From: Serpentinimonas sp.
Lineage (GTDB): Bacteria > Pseudomonadota > Gammaproteobacteria > Burkholderiales > Burkholderiaceae_C
Assembly: GCA_025458665.1 (NCBI GenBank)
Contig: JALOSG010000016.1
Location: forward strand, 1 to 21,524
Length of the DNA: 21,524 nucleotides
Direction: 5' to 3'
In this document: positions 6,788 to 14,178 of the stretch, one piece after another
Position numbering within the stretch: the first letter of the stretch is position 1
Layout: each line of letters begins with the position of its first letter
Position numbers and translations under genes: made by a program
The notes under the pieces: generated by a model
Databases searched by the model: none
Seen by the model: the letters and a program-made list of their open reading frames with translations, nothing else
Told to the model about the DNA's origin: nothing

Positions 6788-8518
6788 TCAGTCCCCCATC
6801 ATAGTCCCGGGTTCCTCGCTTGCCACTACCGCCTGTGCCCATGCCCGCAGTTTGCGGGTGTCGGCGCGCAGAATCTGTTGCTTCACTGCCAATATCTGCG
6901 AAGGGTGCATGGAGAAGCTGCGCAAGCCCAGCCCCAACAACAGCCGCGTCATGGCCACATCGCCTGCCATCTCGCCACACACACTCACGCTTTTCCCCAG
7001 TGCGCGGCACTCGGCAATCACGCTGGCCACCAGTTTGAGCACCGCAGGATGCAAGGGGTCGTAGAGGTGCGCCACACTTTCGTCCACCCGGTCCACGGCC
7101 AGGGTGTACTGGATCAGGTCGTTGGTGCCGATGGAGAGAAAGTCGAAGTACTTGAGGAAGGCAGGTACGCACAGGGCGGCCGCCGGAACTTCGATCATGG
7201 CCCCCAGCCGCACCGGGCCATAGGCCACGGCACGCTCATCGAGCTGCTGGCGCGCGCGCGCCAGATGGGCCAGCACCTGGCGGATTTCACCCACATGCGC
7301 CACCATGGGAATCAGCAGGTTCACACGGCCAAACGCGGCAGCACGCAAGGCCGCACGCAACTGGGCCTGGAACATGCTGGGCTCGGACAGACTCCAGCGT
7401 ATGGCGCGCAAGCCCAGGGCGGGGTTCAGATGGTCTTCGCGCGCGCTGCGGTCCAGCGGCTTGTCGGCCCCCACGTCCACCGTGCGTATGGTCACGGGCA
7501 GGCCGTGCATGCCTTCCACGGCGGCCAGGTAAGCGGTGAACTGCTCTTCCTCGTCGGGCAGCCTGCCTTCGCGGCCCATGAACAGAAATTCGGTGCGGAA
7601 CAGCCCCACCCCCACGGCGCCCACCGAGAGCGCGGGCGTGCTGTCCTGCGGTTGCTCGATATTGGCCAGCAGTTCCACCCGCTCGCCATCGAGCGTGACC
7701 GCTGGCGTGTTCTTGATGCGCGACAGCCGTTCGCGCTCCACCTCGCCCTGGCGCTGCTTGAAGCCGTACTCGGCCAGCACAATGGGGGACGGATCCACGA
7801 TGACCACACCCGCATCGCCATCGATGATGACCCAGTCGTCTTCCTCGATCAGTTGGCTGGCGGTGCGTGCACCCACCACCGCCGGGATGTCCATGCTGCG
7901 CGCCACGATGGCGGTGTGCGAGGTCTTGCCGCCCACGTCGGTGACGAATCCCGTGAACACGCTCTGCTTGAATTGCAGCATGTCGGCCGGGGAAAGATCG
8001 TGCGCCACCAGCACCAGCGGCTCGCCCCGGCGGTTGGACGGTGCATGCATGGGCGCGGGGTTGGCATCAGCACGCATATGGCGCAGCAGCCGCTCCACCA
8101 CCTGCTCCAGGTCGGCCTTGCGCTCACGCAGGTAAGGGTCCTCCATCTCGTCGAACTGGCGCGAAATGGTTTCCAGCTGCGCGGTCAGCGCCCACTCGGC
8201 GTTGTAGAGCCGCTCGGAGATCCAGTACTTCACACCCGCCTGCAGCTGGGTGTCCTCCATGAGCATGAGGTGCACATCGAGCAGGGCGGCGAGCTCGTGG
8301 TGCGCGTCTTTCGGGCCCAGCTCCTGCAGACTCTGCTGTACCTTGCCAATTTCCTCCACCACCGCACTGCGGGCGCGGCGCAGCCGGTCCACCTCGGTGT
8401 CCACTTGCCCCGCCTCGATGAAGTAGTGCGCCACATCCAGCCGGTTCGAGGCCACCAGCACGGCACGCCCGATGGCAATACCGCGCGAAACCGCCTGACC
8501 CTGGACCGACAGACTCAC
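6788..8518 (-). CDS. ptsI: Phosphoenolpyruvate-protein phosphotransferase, PTS enzyme I
   Basis: A 576-residue cytoplasmic enzyme that takes phosphate from phosphoenolpyruvate and passes it to HPr. The phospho-histidine motif GGKTSHTAIVAR places the active His at residue 201. The PEP-binding barrel carries GVGLFRTEFLFMGR (303-316), SIGTNDLIQYTLAVDR (462-477) and the catalytic Cys514 in SVCGEMAGD. Length and all motifs are those of full-length enzyme I. The start is GTG at 8518, overlapping the HPr stop as GTGA. With EIIA-Man and HPr upstream and no EIIB/EIIC sugar permease in the window, the relay may serve regulation rather than sugar uptake; this is inference from what is known of betaproteobacterial PTS systems. 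It runs directly into the exporter gene, with one base between stop and ATG. Confidence 0.97.
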   Translation of the reverse strand: MSLSVQGQAVSRGIAIGRAVLVASNRLDVAHYFIEAGQVDTEVDRLRRARSAVVEEIGKVQQSLQELGPKDAHHELAALLDVHLMLMEDTQLQAGVKYWISERLYNAEWALTAQLETISRQFDEMEDPYLRERKADLEQVVERLLRHMRADANPAPMHAPSNRRGEPLVLVAHDLSPADMLQFKQSVFTGFVTDVGGKTSHTAIVARSMDIPAVVGARTASQLIEEDDWVIIDGDAGVVIVDPSPIVLAEYGFKQRQGEVERERLSRIKNTPAVTLDGERVELLANIEQPQDSTPALSVGAVGVGLFRTEFLFMGREGRLPDEEEQFTAYLAAVEGMHGLPVTIRTVDVGADKPLDRSAREDHLNPALGLRAIRWSLSEPSMFQAQLRAALRAAAFGRVNLLIPMVAHVGEIRQVLAHLARARQQLDERAVAYGPVRLGAMIEVPAAALCVPAFLKYFDFLSIGTNDLIQYTLAVDRVDESVAHLYDPLHPAVLKLVASVIAECRALGKSVSVCGEMAGDVAMTRLLLGLGLRSFSMHPSQILAVKQQILRADTRKLRAWAQAVVASEEPGTMMGD

Positions 8519-8784
8519 TCGCCTTCTCCAAACTTGTCGTTGATCAGGGCCAGCAGGGCTTCCATGGCGGGCCCTTCCTCAGGGCCATGGGTTTCCAGCT
8601 CGACCTCGCTGCCTATGCCGGCGGCCAGCATCATGACGCCCATGATGCTCTTGGCGTTGATGCGGCGGCCATTGCGGCTCATCCACACATCGCAGGGGAA
8701 ACTGCCCGCCAGCTTGGTGAGCTTGGCCGAGGCGCGGGCGTGGAGGCCCAGCTTATTGCTGATGGTCGCGGTGGTCTTGATCAT
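8515..8784 (-). CDS. ptsH: Phosphocarrier protein HPr
   Basis: An 89-residue phosphocarrier that moves phosphate from enzyme I to EIIA. The active-site motif NKLGLHARASAKL gives His15, and the regulatory Ser46 lies in NAKSIMG, the site used by HPr kinase/phosphorylase where that enzyme exists. Length is normal. The ATG at 8784 (MIKTTATIS) is chosen because the family begins there; the longer reading frame adds 22 basic residues with no match to HPr. Its first 32 bases overlap the end of the EIIA gene, and its stop overlaps the GTG start of ptsI, so the three genes should be translated together. Confidence 0.96.
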   Translation of the reverse strand: MIKTTATISNKLGLHARASAKLTKLAGSFPCDVWMSRNGRRINAKSIMGVMMLAAGIGSEVELETHGPEEGPAMEALLALINDKFGEGE

Positions 8785-9199
8785 GGGAGCTGCGCCGCAC
8801 CTGGTTTTGCGGCGCCGTGACAGCAACGGAAATAATGCCCTGGCTGCCACCCACCATGGCGCGCGAGGTCAGCGCATCCAGCGACTCGTGGCGGTAAGAC
8901 ACCGCCCGCAGCAACATGGGCAGGTTCACACCGGCCACCAGCCGGGAGCGCACCCCATCGACCAGCTTGCTGGCCACGTTGCAGGGTGTGGCGCCAAACA
9001 GATCGGTGAGGACCAGGATTTTGGGCGTTCCCAGCTGGCGCATGAGAATGCGCGCCTGAGCCTGGGTTTCTTCGGGCAGTACATTGGGCTGCACATCAAG
9101 CGCAGCCACGCTGGCGGCGGCATCCGGGAAAACGTGCAGCACGCACTGCCGCAGGGCCGAAGCCAGCGGGGCGTGCGCCACGATGAGGATGCCGTTCAT
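8753..9199 (-). CDS. PTS EIIA component, mannose/fructose (EIIA-Man) family
   Basis: A 148-residue cytoplasmic phosphoacceptor of the EIIA-Man type. His9 in ILIVAHAPLASAL is the expected phosphorylated residue. LVLTDLFGATPCNVASKL is the family's second conserved block and MLLRAVSY a third. No EIIB, EIIC or EIID partner gene is nearby, which suggests a regulatory output, as described for EIIA-Man/HPr/EI sets in betaproteobacteria. The C-terminal 10 or so residues (SSHDQDHRDHQQ) are encoded where the gene overlaps ptsH and look like overlap-driven sequence rather than fold. The ATG overlaps the MFS gene's stop (ATGA); no clear Shine-Dalgarno precedes it, consistent with reinitiation. Confidence 0.93.
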   Translation of the reverse strand: MNGILIVAHAPLASALRQCVLHVFPDAAASVAALDVQPNVLPEETQAQARILMRQLGTPKILVLTDLFGATPCNVASKLVDGVRSRLVAGVNLPMLLRAVSYRHESLDALTSRAMVGGSQGIISVAVTAPQNQVRRSSHDQDHRDHQQ

Positions 9200-10479
9200 G
9201 GGGAGGGATTATCAGCCCGCGCGAACAGGAAGTACGCATAGGCCAGAAGACAGGTGACGAAAAACACCCCCATGGCCCCCTGGTAGGTGGCCATTTCACT
9301 CCAGCCCAGGCGGGCAAACGCATCGACCAGCAGGCCTATACCCCACTGCACCACGAACACGCCCGCAAAAATCACCAGATTGAACGCCGACAGCGCCCGC
9401 CCAGCCATGTGCGAGGGAAATGCCATGCCCACGGCGGGCTGCGACAGCGAAACAAATGTGCTGCTGACGCAAAACAGCGCCCAGCCCAGCCAGCCGGTGC
9501 CGGAGCCGAGCAAGATGTTGGAGGCCAGCACCACGAAACTGATGGGCAGGCCCCACTGAATCAACGCTTCCACCTTCACGCCCCGCTGCACCAGCCGCGG
9601 GTTCACAATGCCCCACAGCCAGAAGGTACACAGCATGGACGCGTTGATGAGGAACAGGCCCGTGGCCGCCTCGCCCGGGGTGTAGCCCGCCACACGCACC
9701 ATCCAGGGGCCGGCCCACAGGGTCTGCACGGCCACCATGCCGCCGTAGTTGAAGAATCCCAGGCCGGCCATGCGCCGGAAGTAGTGGTTGCGCCAGATTG
9801 CGCTGTAGCCTCCGTCGGCTGTGCCAGCCAGGGCAGGCGTGGCGGGGGCCGACGGTGTTTTTCTGTCTGTCTGCCAGCTGGGCACCGCCCAGGCAATCAC
9901 CACCATGGAGAGCAGGATGGCCAGAGCCAGCCCCCAGAACAGGCCGCGCCAGCCCAGCAAGGGCATCAGCCACTGCACAGGCAGCGTGGCAGCCACCATG
10001 CCGAAAGAGCCGGTCATGAGCATCCAGGAATTGGCGCGCAGCTGGGCCCCGGGGAGAAACCACCGCCGGTAGCCAGTCAGCGGTGCCATGAGGCACGCGC
10101 TCACCCCTGCGCCTGTGACAATGCGCGCCAACAGCAAGCCGTAGAAGCTGCTGGCCCACGCAAAGGCCATGCACCCCAGTACGGCCACGGCCAGGAAGGC
10201 GACGATGACTTTCTTGGGGCCGTATTGGTCCAGCCACTTGCCCAGCGGCAGCTGGGTAGCAGCAAACCCCAGAAAGTAACCCCCTGCGAGCAAGCCAAGG
10301 TCGCTGGCGTTGAGGCCGAACTCAAGGCTCAGTGTGGGCGACAGGGTGGCCGTGACGGCACGCACCAGTGCCGAGAGAAAATAGGCCAGCGCAAAAGCGG
10401 CAAACACCAGCACAGCCGTGTGGCGCGCCAGTATGGTGGAATCGGCAGCGTGGGGCGGGGTAAAGGCTGTAGCGCTCAT
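9196..10479 (-). CDS. Major facilitator superfamily transporter
   Basis: A 427-residue inner-membrane permease with about 12 hydrophobic segments. The MFS motif A is visible after helix 2 (GKWLDQYGPKK, about residues 80-90). A polar central loop (about 220-245, rich in Thr, Pro and Ala) separates the two halves. The substrate cannot be told from sequence. ATG at 10479 is chosen because it starts at the hydrophilic lead into helix 1; upstream in-frame codons belong to the preceding gene. It follows the lipoprotein-like gene by seven bases and overlaps the EIIA gene by four (ATGA), so it appears co-transcribed with the PTS genes. The substrate might be a metabolite sensed by that relay, but nothing here shows it. 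Confidence 0.9.
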   Translation of the reverse strand: MSATAFTPPHAADSTILARHTAVLVFAAFALAYFLSALVRAVTATLSPTLSLEFGLNASDLGLLAGGYFLGFAATQLPLGKWLDQYGPKKVIVAFLAVAVLGCMAFAWASSFYGLLLARIVTGAGVSACLMAPLTGYRRWFLPGAQLRANSWMLMTGSFGMVAATLPVQWLMPLLGWRGLFWGLALAILLSMVVIAWAVPSWQTDRKTPSAPATPALAGTADGGYSAIWRNHYFRRMAGLGFFNYGGMVAVQTLWAGPWMVRVAGYTPGEAATGLFLINASMLCTFWLWGIVNPRLVQRGVKVEALIQWGLPISFVVLASNILLGSGTGWLGWALFCVSSTFVSLSQPAVGMAFPSHMAGRALSAFNLVIFAGVFVVQWGIGLLVDAFARLGWSEMATYQGAMGVFFVTCLLAYAYFLFARADNPSP

Positions 10480-10486
10480 GTTGCAG

Positions 10487-11188
10487 CTATTCCAGCGCCA
10501 GGCCACCAAAGAAGGTCTCACCGGTCTCGGTGGACCACCCGGGGCCGTACACCGCGGCCTGCACCAGCCAGCCGGCCCGCTGAGCGAGAACAAAACGGGC
10601 TTGCAATGGCTGGCCATTGTGGGCCAAGCCGGGGCCTTCCCAGCCACGCTGCAGTTCTGCACCACGTACCGGTTGCAACAGCGGCATCCAGCCTTCGGGA
10701 GCATGGCTGGTGGCGGTGTTCTCGGCATCGGACCTGTTTGCCGGGGCTTGCCGGAGGCTGGCCCAGGTGGCCTGCTGCCAGCGGTCCATCAGAGCGGCCG
10801 GGCTGGCGCTGTTGCCGCCCGCCTCGGGCAAGCGCACCGCTGCGACTGCAAATGTCAGGCCGGCGCTGTCGCAACTCATCATTCGCAACGTAGCTGGGGG
10901 ACCCTCGGGGCCCTGCAGAGCCACTTCACGCTCCGCGCGCTCTGGCTTGCACGGCATCAGGGCTTGCACGGGAGCTGCATCAAGGCGGGCCACTCGCCAG
11001 TTCAGGGCGGGGCTGCATCCTGCCAACAGCAGAGCCACGCCGAGCATGGTGAGCATGGCGAGCAGAGCAGCCGGCGAGCCTGAGCGAATGGACCTTCTCG
11101 GGGTGGGCGGCGTTCGGGGAAGCGCAGCAGCGGGCGACTCGGTGTGGCCGCCGATGCTGGTGCGCCGTTGGGGGCACAATATATCCAT
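10487..11188 (-). CDS. Putative lipoprotein of unknown function (start uncertain)
   Basis: I do not recognise the family. The hydrophobic run LLAMLTMLGVALLLAGC ends in a convincing lipobox, with the lipidated Cys encoded at about 11015-11017. The mature part is about 175 residues, with a repeated theme of Arg/Trp/Gly and two further Cys (MPCKPERAEREV and MMSCDSAGL). It ends in TFFGGLALE. The start is unclear. ATG at 11188 would give 57 residues before the lipid Cys, too long for a normal signal peptide, and would overlap the divergent CoA-transferase start. ATG at 11056 gives a very short leader without a basic n-region. An AGAAGG stretch upstream hints at an intermediate, non-ATG start. It is seven bases ahead of the MFS gene and probably heads that transcript. 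Confidence 0.7.
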   Translation of the reverse strand: MDILCPQRRTSIGGHTESPAAALPRTPPTPRRSIRSGSPAALLAMLTMLGVALLLAGCSPALNWRVARLDAAPVQALMPCKPERAEREVALQGPEGPPATLRMMSCDSAGLTFAVAAVRLPEAGGNSASPAALMDRWQQATWASLRQAPANRSDAENTATSHAPEGWMPLLQPVRGAELQRGWEGPGLAHNGQPLQARFVLAQRAGWLVQAAVYGPGWSTETGETFFGGLALE

Positions 11189-12437
11189 GAATTCTCTGGA
11201 TGGTATCCGCATTCTCGATCTCTCCCGGGTGCTGGCTGGTCCCTGGTGTACGCAGTCGCTGGCCGACCTGGGCGCGGACGTGATCAAGGTGGAGCGGCCC
11301 GGCAGCGGGGACGACACCCGCGGCTGGGGGCCACCCTTCCTGCAGGGGCGCGACGGAACCGATACGGCGGAGGCCGCCTACTACCTGGGCGCCAACCGCA
11401 ACAAGCGCTCACTCACTTGCGATCTGTCCCATCCCGAGGGGCAGGCCCTGATCCGGCAGCTGGTGGCCCATTGCGATGTGTTTGTAGAGAACTTCAAGGT
11501 GGGTGACATGGCCCGCTACGGGCTGGACTACGACAGCCTGAGCGCCATCAATCCCAGGCTGGTGTACTGCTCCATCACCGGGTTTGGCCAGACCGGCCCT
11601 TACAAGGACCGCGCCGGCTACGACTACGCAGTGCAGGGTATGGGCGGCCTCATGAGCGTGACCGGCGAGCGCGACGACCTCCCCGGCGGTGGCCCGCAGA
11701 AAGTGGGCGTGGCAGTGGCCGATCTGTTCACCGGCCTGTACGCTACCGTGGCCATACTGGCAGCGCTGCGCCACGTGGACCGCACTGGCGAGGGGCAGTA
11801 CATCGACATGGCGCTGCTGGACACGCAAGTGGCCATGCTGGCCAATCTGGGCGCCAACTACCTGGTGCGCGGGCAGGCGGAGGGCAAGGTGCCTGGCCGC
11901 ATGGGCAACGCCCACCAGAACATCGTGCCTTACCAGGTGTTTGAAGTGGCGCCCGACGCCGCCGGCGTGCCGCAACACATCATTCTGGCGGTGGGTAACG
12001 ATGGCCAGTTCGCCAAGTTCGCCCAGGTGGCGGGCCACCCCGAATGGGCGGCCGATGCCCGCTACGCCCGCAATGCCGACCGTGTACGCCACCGCGCCAC
12101 GCTCGTACCCGCTATTGCCGAGGTCATGACACAGCGCAGCAAGAGCGACTGGCTTTCTGCGCTGGAAGCGGCCAAGGTACCGTGCGGCCCCATCAACAAC
12201 CTGGCCGAAACCTTTGCCGACCCGCATGTTCAGGAGCGCGGCATGGTACAGACCTGGAACCACCCCCTGGCCGATGGCGTGCGCCTGGTGGCCAGCCCCA
12301 TGAAACTGAGCCGCACCCCCGTGCGCGCCGACCACCCGCCGCCTTTGCTGGGCCAGCACACCGAATCGGTGCTGGCCGAAGTGCTGGGCCTCTCGGCCAG
12401 CGCACTGGCTGAACTCCGTGCGCGTGGTGTGGTCTGA
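11187..12437 (+). CDS. CaiB/BaiF family III CoA-transferase
   Basis: A 416-residue cytoplasmic enzyme that moves CoA between carboxylic acids. The N-terminal block SLDGIRILDLSRVLAGPWCT (3-22) and LGADVIKVERPGSGDDTRGW (28-47) are hallmarks of the family. Asp179 in GVAVADLFTGL aligns with the catalytic Asp of formyl-CoA transferase. The stretches YYLGANRNKRSLTCDLSHPE and VPCGPINN are also typical. The acyl donor and acceptor cannot be told. The sequence pattern is closest in my recollection to dicarboxylate (succinate/glutarate-type) CoA-transferases, a weak inference. The ATG at 11187 is where family alignment begins; only a distant GGGGG is seen ahead of it. Two thiol-redox genes follow on the same strand. 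Confidence 0.93.
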   Translation: MNSLDGIRILDLSRVLAGPWCTQSLADLGADVIKVERPGSGDDTRGWGPPFLQGRDGTDTAEAAYYLGANRNKRSLTCDLSHPEGQALIRQLVAHCDVFVENFKVGDMARYGLDYDSLSAINPRLVYCSITGFGQTGPYKDRAGYDYAVQGMGGLMSVTGERDDLPGGGPQKVGVAVADLFTGLYATVAILAALRHVDRTGEGQYIDMALLDTQVAMLANLGANYLVRGQAEGKVPGRMGNAHQNIVPYQVFEVAPDAAGVPQHIILAVGNDGQFAKFAQVAGHPEWAADARYARNADRVRHRATLVPAIAEVMTQRSKSDWLSALEAAKVPCGPINNLAETFADPHVQERGMVQTWNHPLADGVRLVASPMKLSRTPVRADHPPPLLGQHTESVLAEVLGLSASALAELRARGVV

Positions 12438-12456
12438 CATAGGCGAGAGCACTGCC

Positions 12457-12891
12457 ATGACCGAACTCGTCAACGCCAATCCCGACGGCCTGTCTGAACT
12501 GCTGCCGGTGCCGCAGTCGCTGCGGGCTGCCGCCCAGCTGGCGCAGCGCCGGGGTGAGCCGCTGGTGGTCATGGTGACGCTGAAAGGTTGCGCGTTCTGC
12601 GACGTGGTGCGCAACAGCTACCTGGCCCCCATGTACCACAAAGGCGAAGTGGTGGCGGTGCAGGTGAACATGCTGGACCGGCGCACCGCCTTGCAGAGCG
12701 TCTCCGGCGAAACGACCACGCCCTACGACCAGAGCCGAGCCTGGCGTGCCCGCATGGCGCCCACCCTGTTGTTCCTGGACTACGAGGGCCGCGAAATTGC
12801 GGAGCGGCTGGAAGGCATGGGTGTGGCCGATTTTTACGGCGCCTACCTGGAAGAACGCCTGGCTGCTGCGCGGCGAAAACTCAAAGCTTGA
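12457..12891 (+). CDS. Thioredoxin-fold protein (SoxW-like, CAFC)
   Basis: A 144-residue protein with a thioredoxin-like fold. The redox pair is C45-A-F-C48 in VMVTLKGCAFCDVV, and the cis-proline loop is MAPTLLFLD (P102). No signal peptide is evident in this reading, so it would be cytoplasmic unless an upstream start is used. The motif is CAFC rather than CGPC, so it is not a housekeeping thioredoxin; it resembles the family of thioredoxin-like proteins sometimes annotated SoxW or thioredoxin fold. ATG at 12457 is preceded by AGGCGAG at good distance; a longer frame from 12418 overlaps the CoA-transferase gene. The gene is 19 bases after the CoA-transferase stop and just before a TlpA-like gene. 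Confidence 0.85.
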   Translation: MTELVNANPDGLSELLPVPQSLRAAAQLAQRRGEPLVVMVTLKGCAFCDVVRNSYLAPMYHKGEVVAVQVNMLDRRTALQSVSGETTTPYDQSRAWRARMAPTLLFLDYEGREIAERLEGMGVADFYGAYLEERLAAARRKLKA

Positions 12892-12959
12892 TGTTCACTG
12901 ACCTTCACTGCTCCCCCCACTGCACACGCACCGAACATGCCTTGCAAACCCACCACACC

Positions 12960-13496
12960 ATGACGGCGAACCCTATCCCCGAAGTAAGCAGCAGCACTCC
13001 CCCGCTGCGCAGCCGCCGCGGCGTGTTGGCGCTTGGTCTGGGCGGCCTGCTTGCGCTGGGTGGCTGCGGTCAGGGCAATGTGGCGCCTGCCTCCAACTTC
13101 TTGTTGCTCGACGGCAGCACCATCACCACCGCCGATTTCAGAGGCAAGGTCACGCTGGTGAACTTCTGGGCCACCACCTGCGTGAGTTGTGTGAAGGAAA
13201 TGCCTGCCCTGGCAGAAACGTACACCAAGTACCGCGAGCGGGGCTTCGAGACCATTGCGGTGGCGATGAGCTACGACCCCCCGGAATGGGTGGTCAATTT
13301 TGCCAACACCCGCCAGCTTCCGTTCAAGGTGTCGCTGGACAACACCGGATCCATAGCCCGCGACTGGGGTGACGTACGGCTGACGCCGACCACCTACATC
13401 GTGGACAAGCAGGGCAGGATTGTGAAACGCTACGTGGGCGAACCCGATTTCGCAGCCCTGCACCGCTTGCTGGAAAAACTGCTGGCGGAAAGCTGA
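12960..13496 (+). CDS. TlpA/ResA-like thiol-disulfide oxidoreductase, membrane-anchored
   Basis: A 178-residue extracytoplasmic thioredoxin-like protein. The lead LRSRRGVLALGLGGLLALGG ends at C36 in a lipobox-like site; the paired Arg ahead of the hydrophobic run also fits a Tat signal. The redox centre is C74-V-S-C77 in NFWATTCVSCVKEMP, with cis-Pro143 in LTPTTYIVDKQG, both typical of TlpA/ResA-type proteins that reduce or oxidise periplasmic thiols, often in cytochrome c assembly. That fits the neighbouring cytochrome c' gene, but the link is inferred. The start is uncertain: ATG at 12891 overlaps the previous stop (TGATG) and would add 23 residues. ATG at 12960 gives a more ordinary signal peptide but has no good Shine-Dalgarno. 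Confidence 0.88.
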   Translation: MTANPIPEVSSSTPPLRSRRGVLALGLGGLLALGGCGQGNVAPASNFLLLDGSTITTADFRGKVTLVNFWATTCVSCVKEMPALAETYTKYRERGFETIAVAMSYDPPEWVVNFANTRQLPFKVSLDNTGSIARDWGDVRLTPTTYIVDKQGRIVKRYVGEPDFAALHRLLEKLLAES

Positions 13497-13511
13497 AGGG
13501 GCGCCCTGGCC

Positions 13512-13961
13512 TTACTGGCGGTAGGCGTCGTGGCAGGCCTTGCAACTGGCAGCCGTGTCACCGAAGGCCTTTTTGATGGCGTCCAGGTTACCGGTCTTGG
13601 CAGCAGCGTCCAGTTTCACGGCCTCGCCCATAAAACGGTCGGCAGCGGCGCTGACTTTGTCCATTTCGCCCCACATCTTGGGTTCCACGCGACTTTGCAG
13701 GGACTGGGTATCCGGGGTGAATCCGGCCCAGGGGAGCTTGCTCATGGCCAGCACCACAGCAGCGTTCTGTTGCGCCGCCTCCGCATTGAACGGAGTCCGG
13801 CCATTGGCCATGGCACCAATCCGCGAAAAATGCTGACCCATGACGAACAAAGCGCCCTGGCGGTACTTCACCGCATCTTCGGGCTTCTGGAACTGTGCTT
13901 GAGCGGATGTACCGACCATGCCCAAAGTGACAGCCAGTGCGAACAAGTGACGGATTTTCAT
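13512..13961 (-). CDS. Cytochrome c' (periplasmic)
   Basis: A 149-residue periplasmic heme protein of the four-helix cytochrome c' family. A Sec signal peptide (MKIRHLFALAVTLGMVGTSAQA) should be cut before QFQ, leaving about 127 residues. The heme site C140-K-A-C-H144 is near the C-terminus, the diagnostic place for this family, and the helix-1 sequence VKYRQGALFVMGQHF is typical. Family members bind or carry NO and other small ligands and may resist nitrosative stress; the role here is not shown. ATG at 13961 has AGGGAG seven bases ahead. The gene points away from the cytochrome b561 gene, with a 217-bp gap between, and converges tail to tail with the TlpA-like gene, 15 bases apart. Confidence 0.95.
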   Translation of the reverse strand: MKIRHLFALAVTLGMVGTSAQAQFQKPEDAVKYRQGALFVMGQHFSRIGAMANGRTPFNAEAAQQNAAVVLAMSKLPWAGFTPDTQSLQSRVEPKMWGEMDKVSAAADRFMGEAVKLDAAAKTGNLDAIKKAFGDTAASCKACHDAYRQ

Positions 13962-14178
13962 GGGAATACTCCCTGGCGCTAGGGCCGTGGTTGAACAAAA
14001 GCCCAGGGCGCCGTCAGGCATGTTTAGGGCGCTTACAGTGTATTCTTTCATTTTGGCGGGGCCGGCGTGCAAGGCAATGCCTGACCTATTTGCTCTGTCT
14101 CACCGCCGGGCTCCTTGACCTGTAGCCTGTTGCCTATTGCCCGTCGGCGTCCCGTTTTTTTCGAGAGGACTCTCTTCC
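13962..14178. promoter_or_regulatory. Divergent promoter gap between cytochrome c' and cytochrome b561 genes
   Basis: A 217-bp stretch with no gene must hold promoters for both flanking genes, which start at its two ends. It is richer in T and A runs than the surrounding coding DNA (for example CATTTT at 14049-14054 and a T-run at 14155-14161). I could not fix convincing -35/-10 pairs by eye. Confidence 0.4.

Noticed and set aside
6605..9241. An 878-codon open frame on the plus strand
   Set aside because: Antisense to ptsI, ptsH and the EIIA gene, which carry intact active-site motifs. Its composition is a GC-rich shadow.
11409..12614. A 401-codon open frame on the minus strand
   Set aside because: Shadow of the CoA-transferase gene; no domain or start signal.
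12891..12959. Longer start for the TlpA-like protein at 12891
   Set aside because: It overlaps the upstream stop neatly, but adds 23 His/Thr/Cys-rich residues ahead of an already complete signal sequence. It was kept as an alternative, not as the main call.
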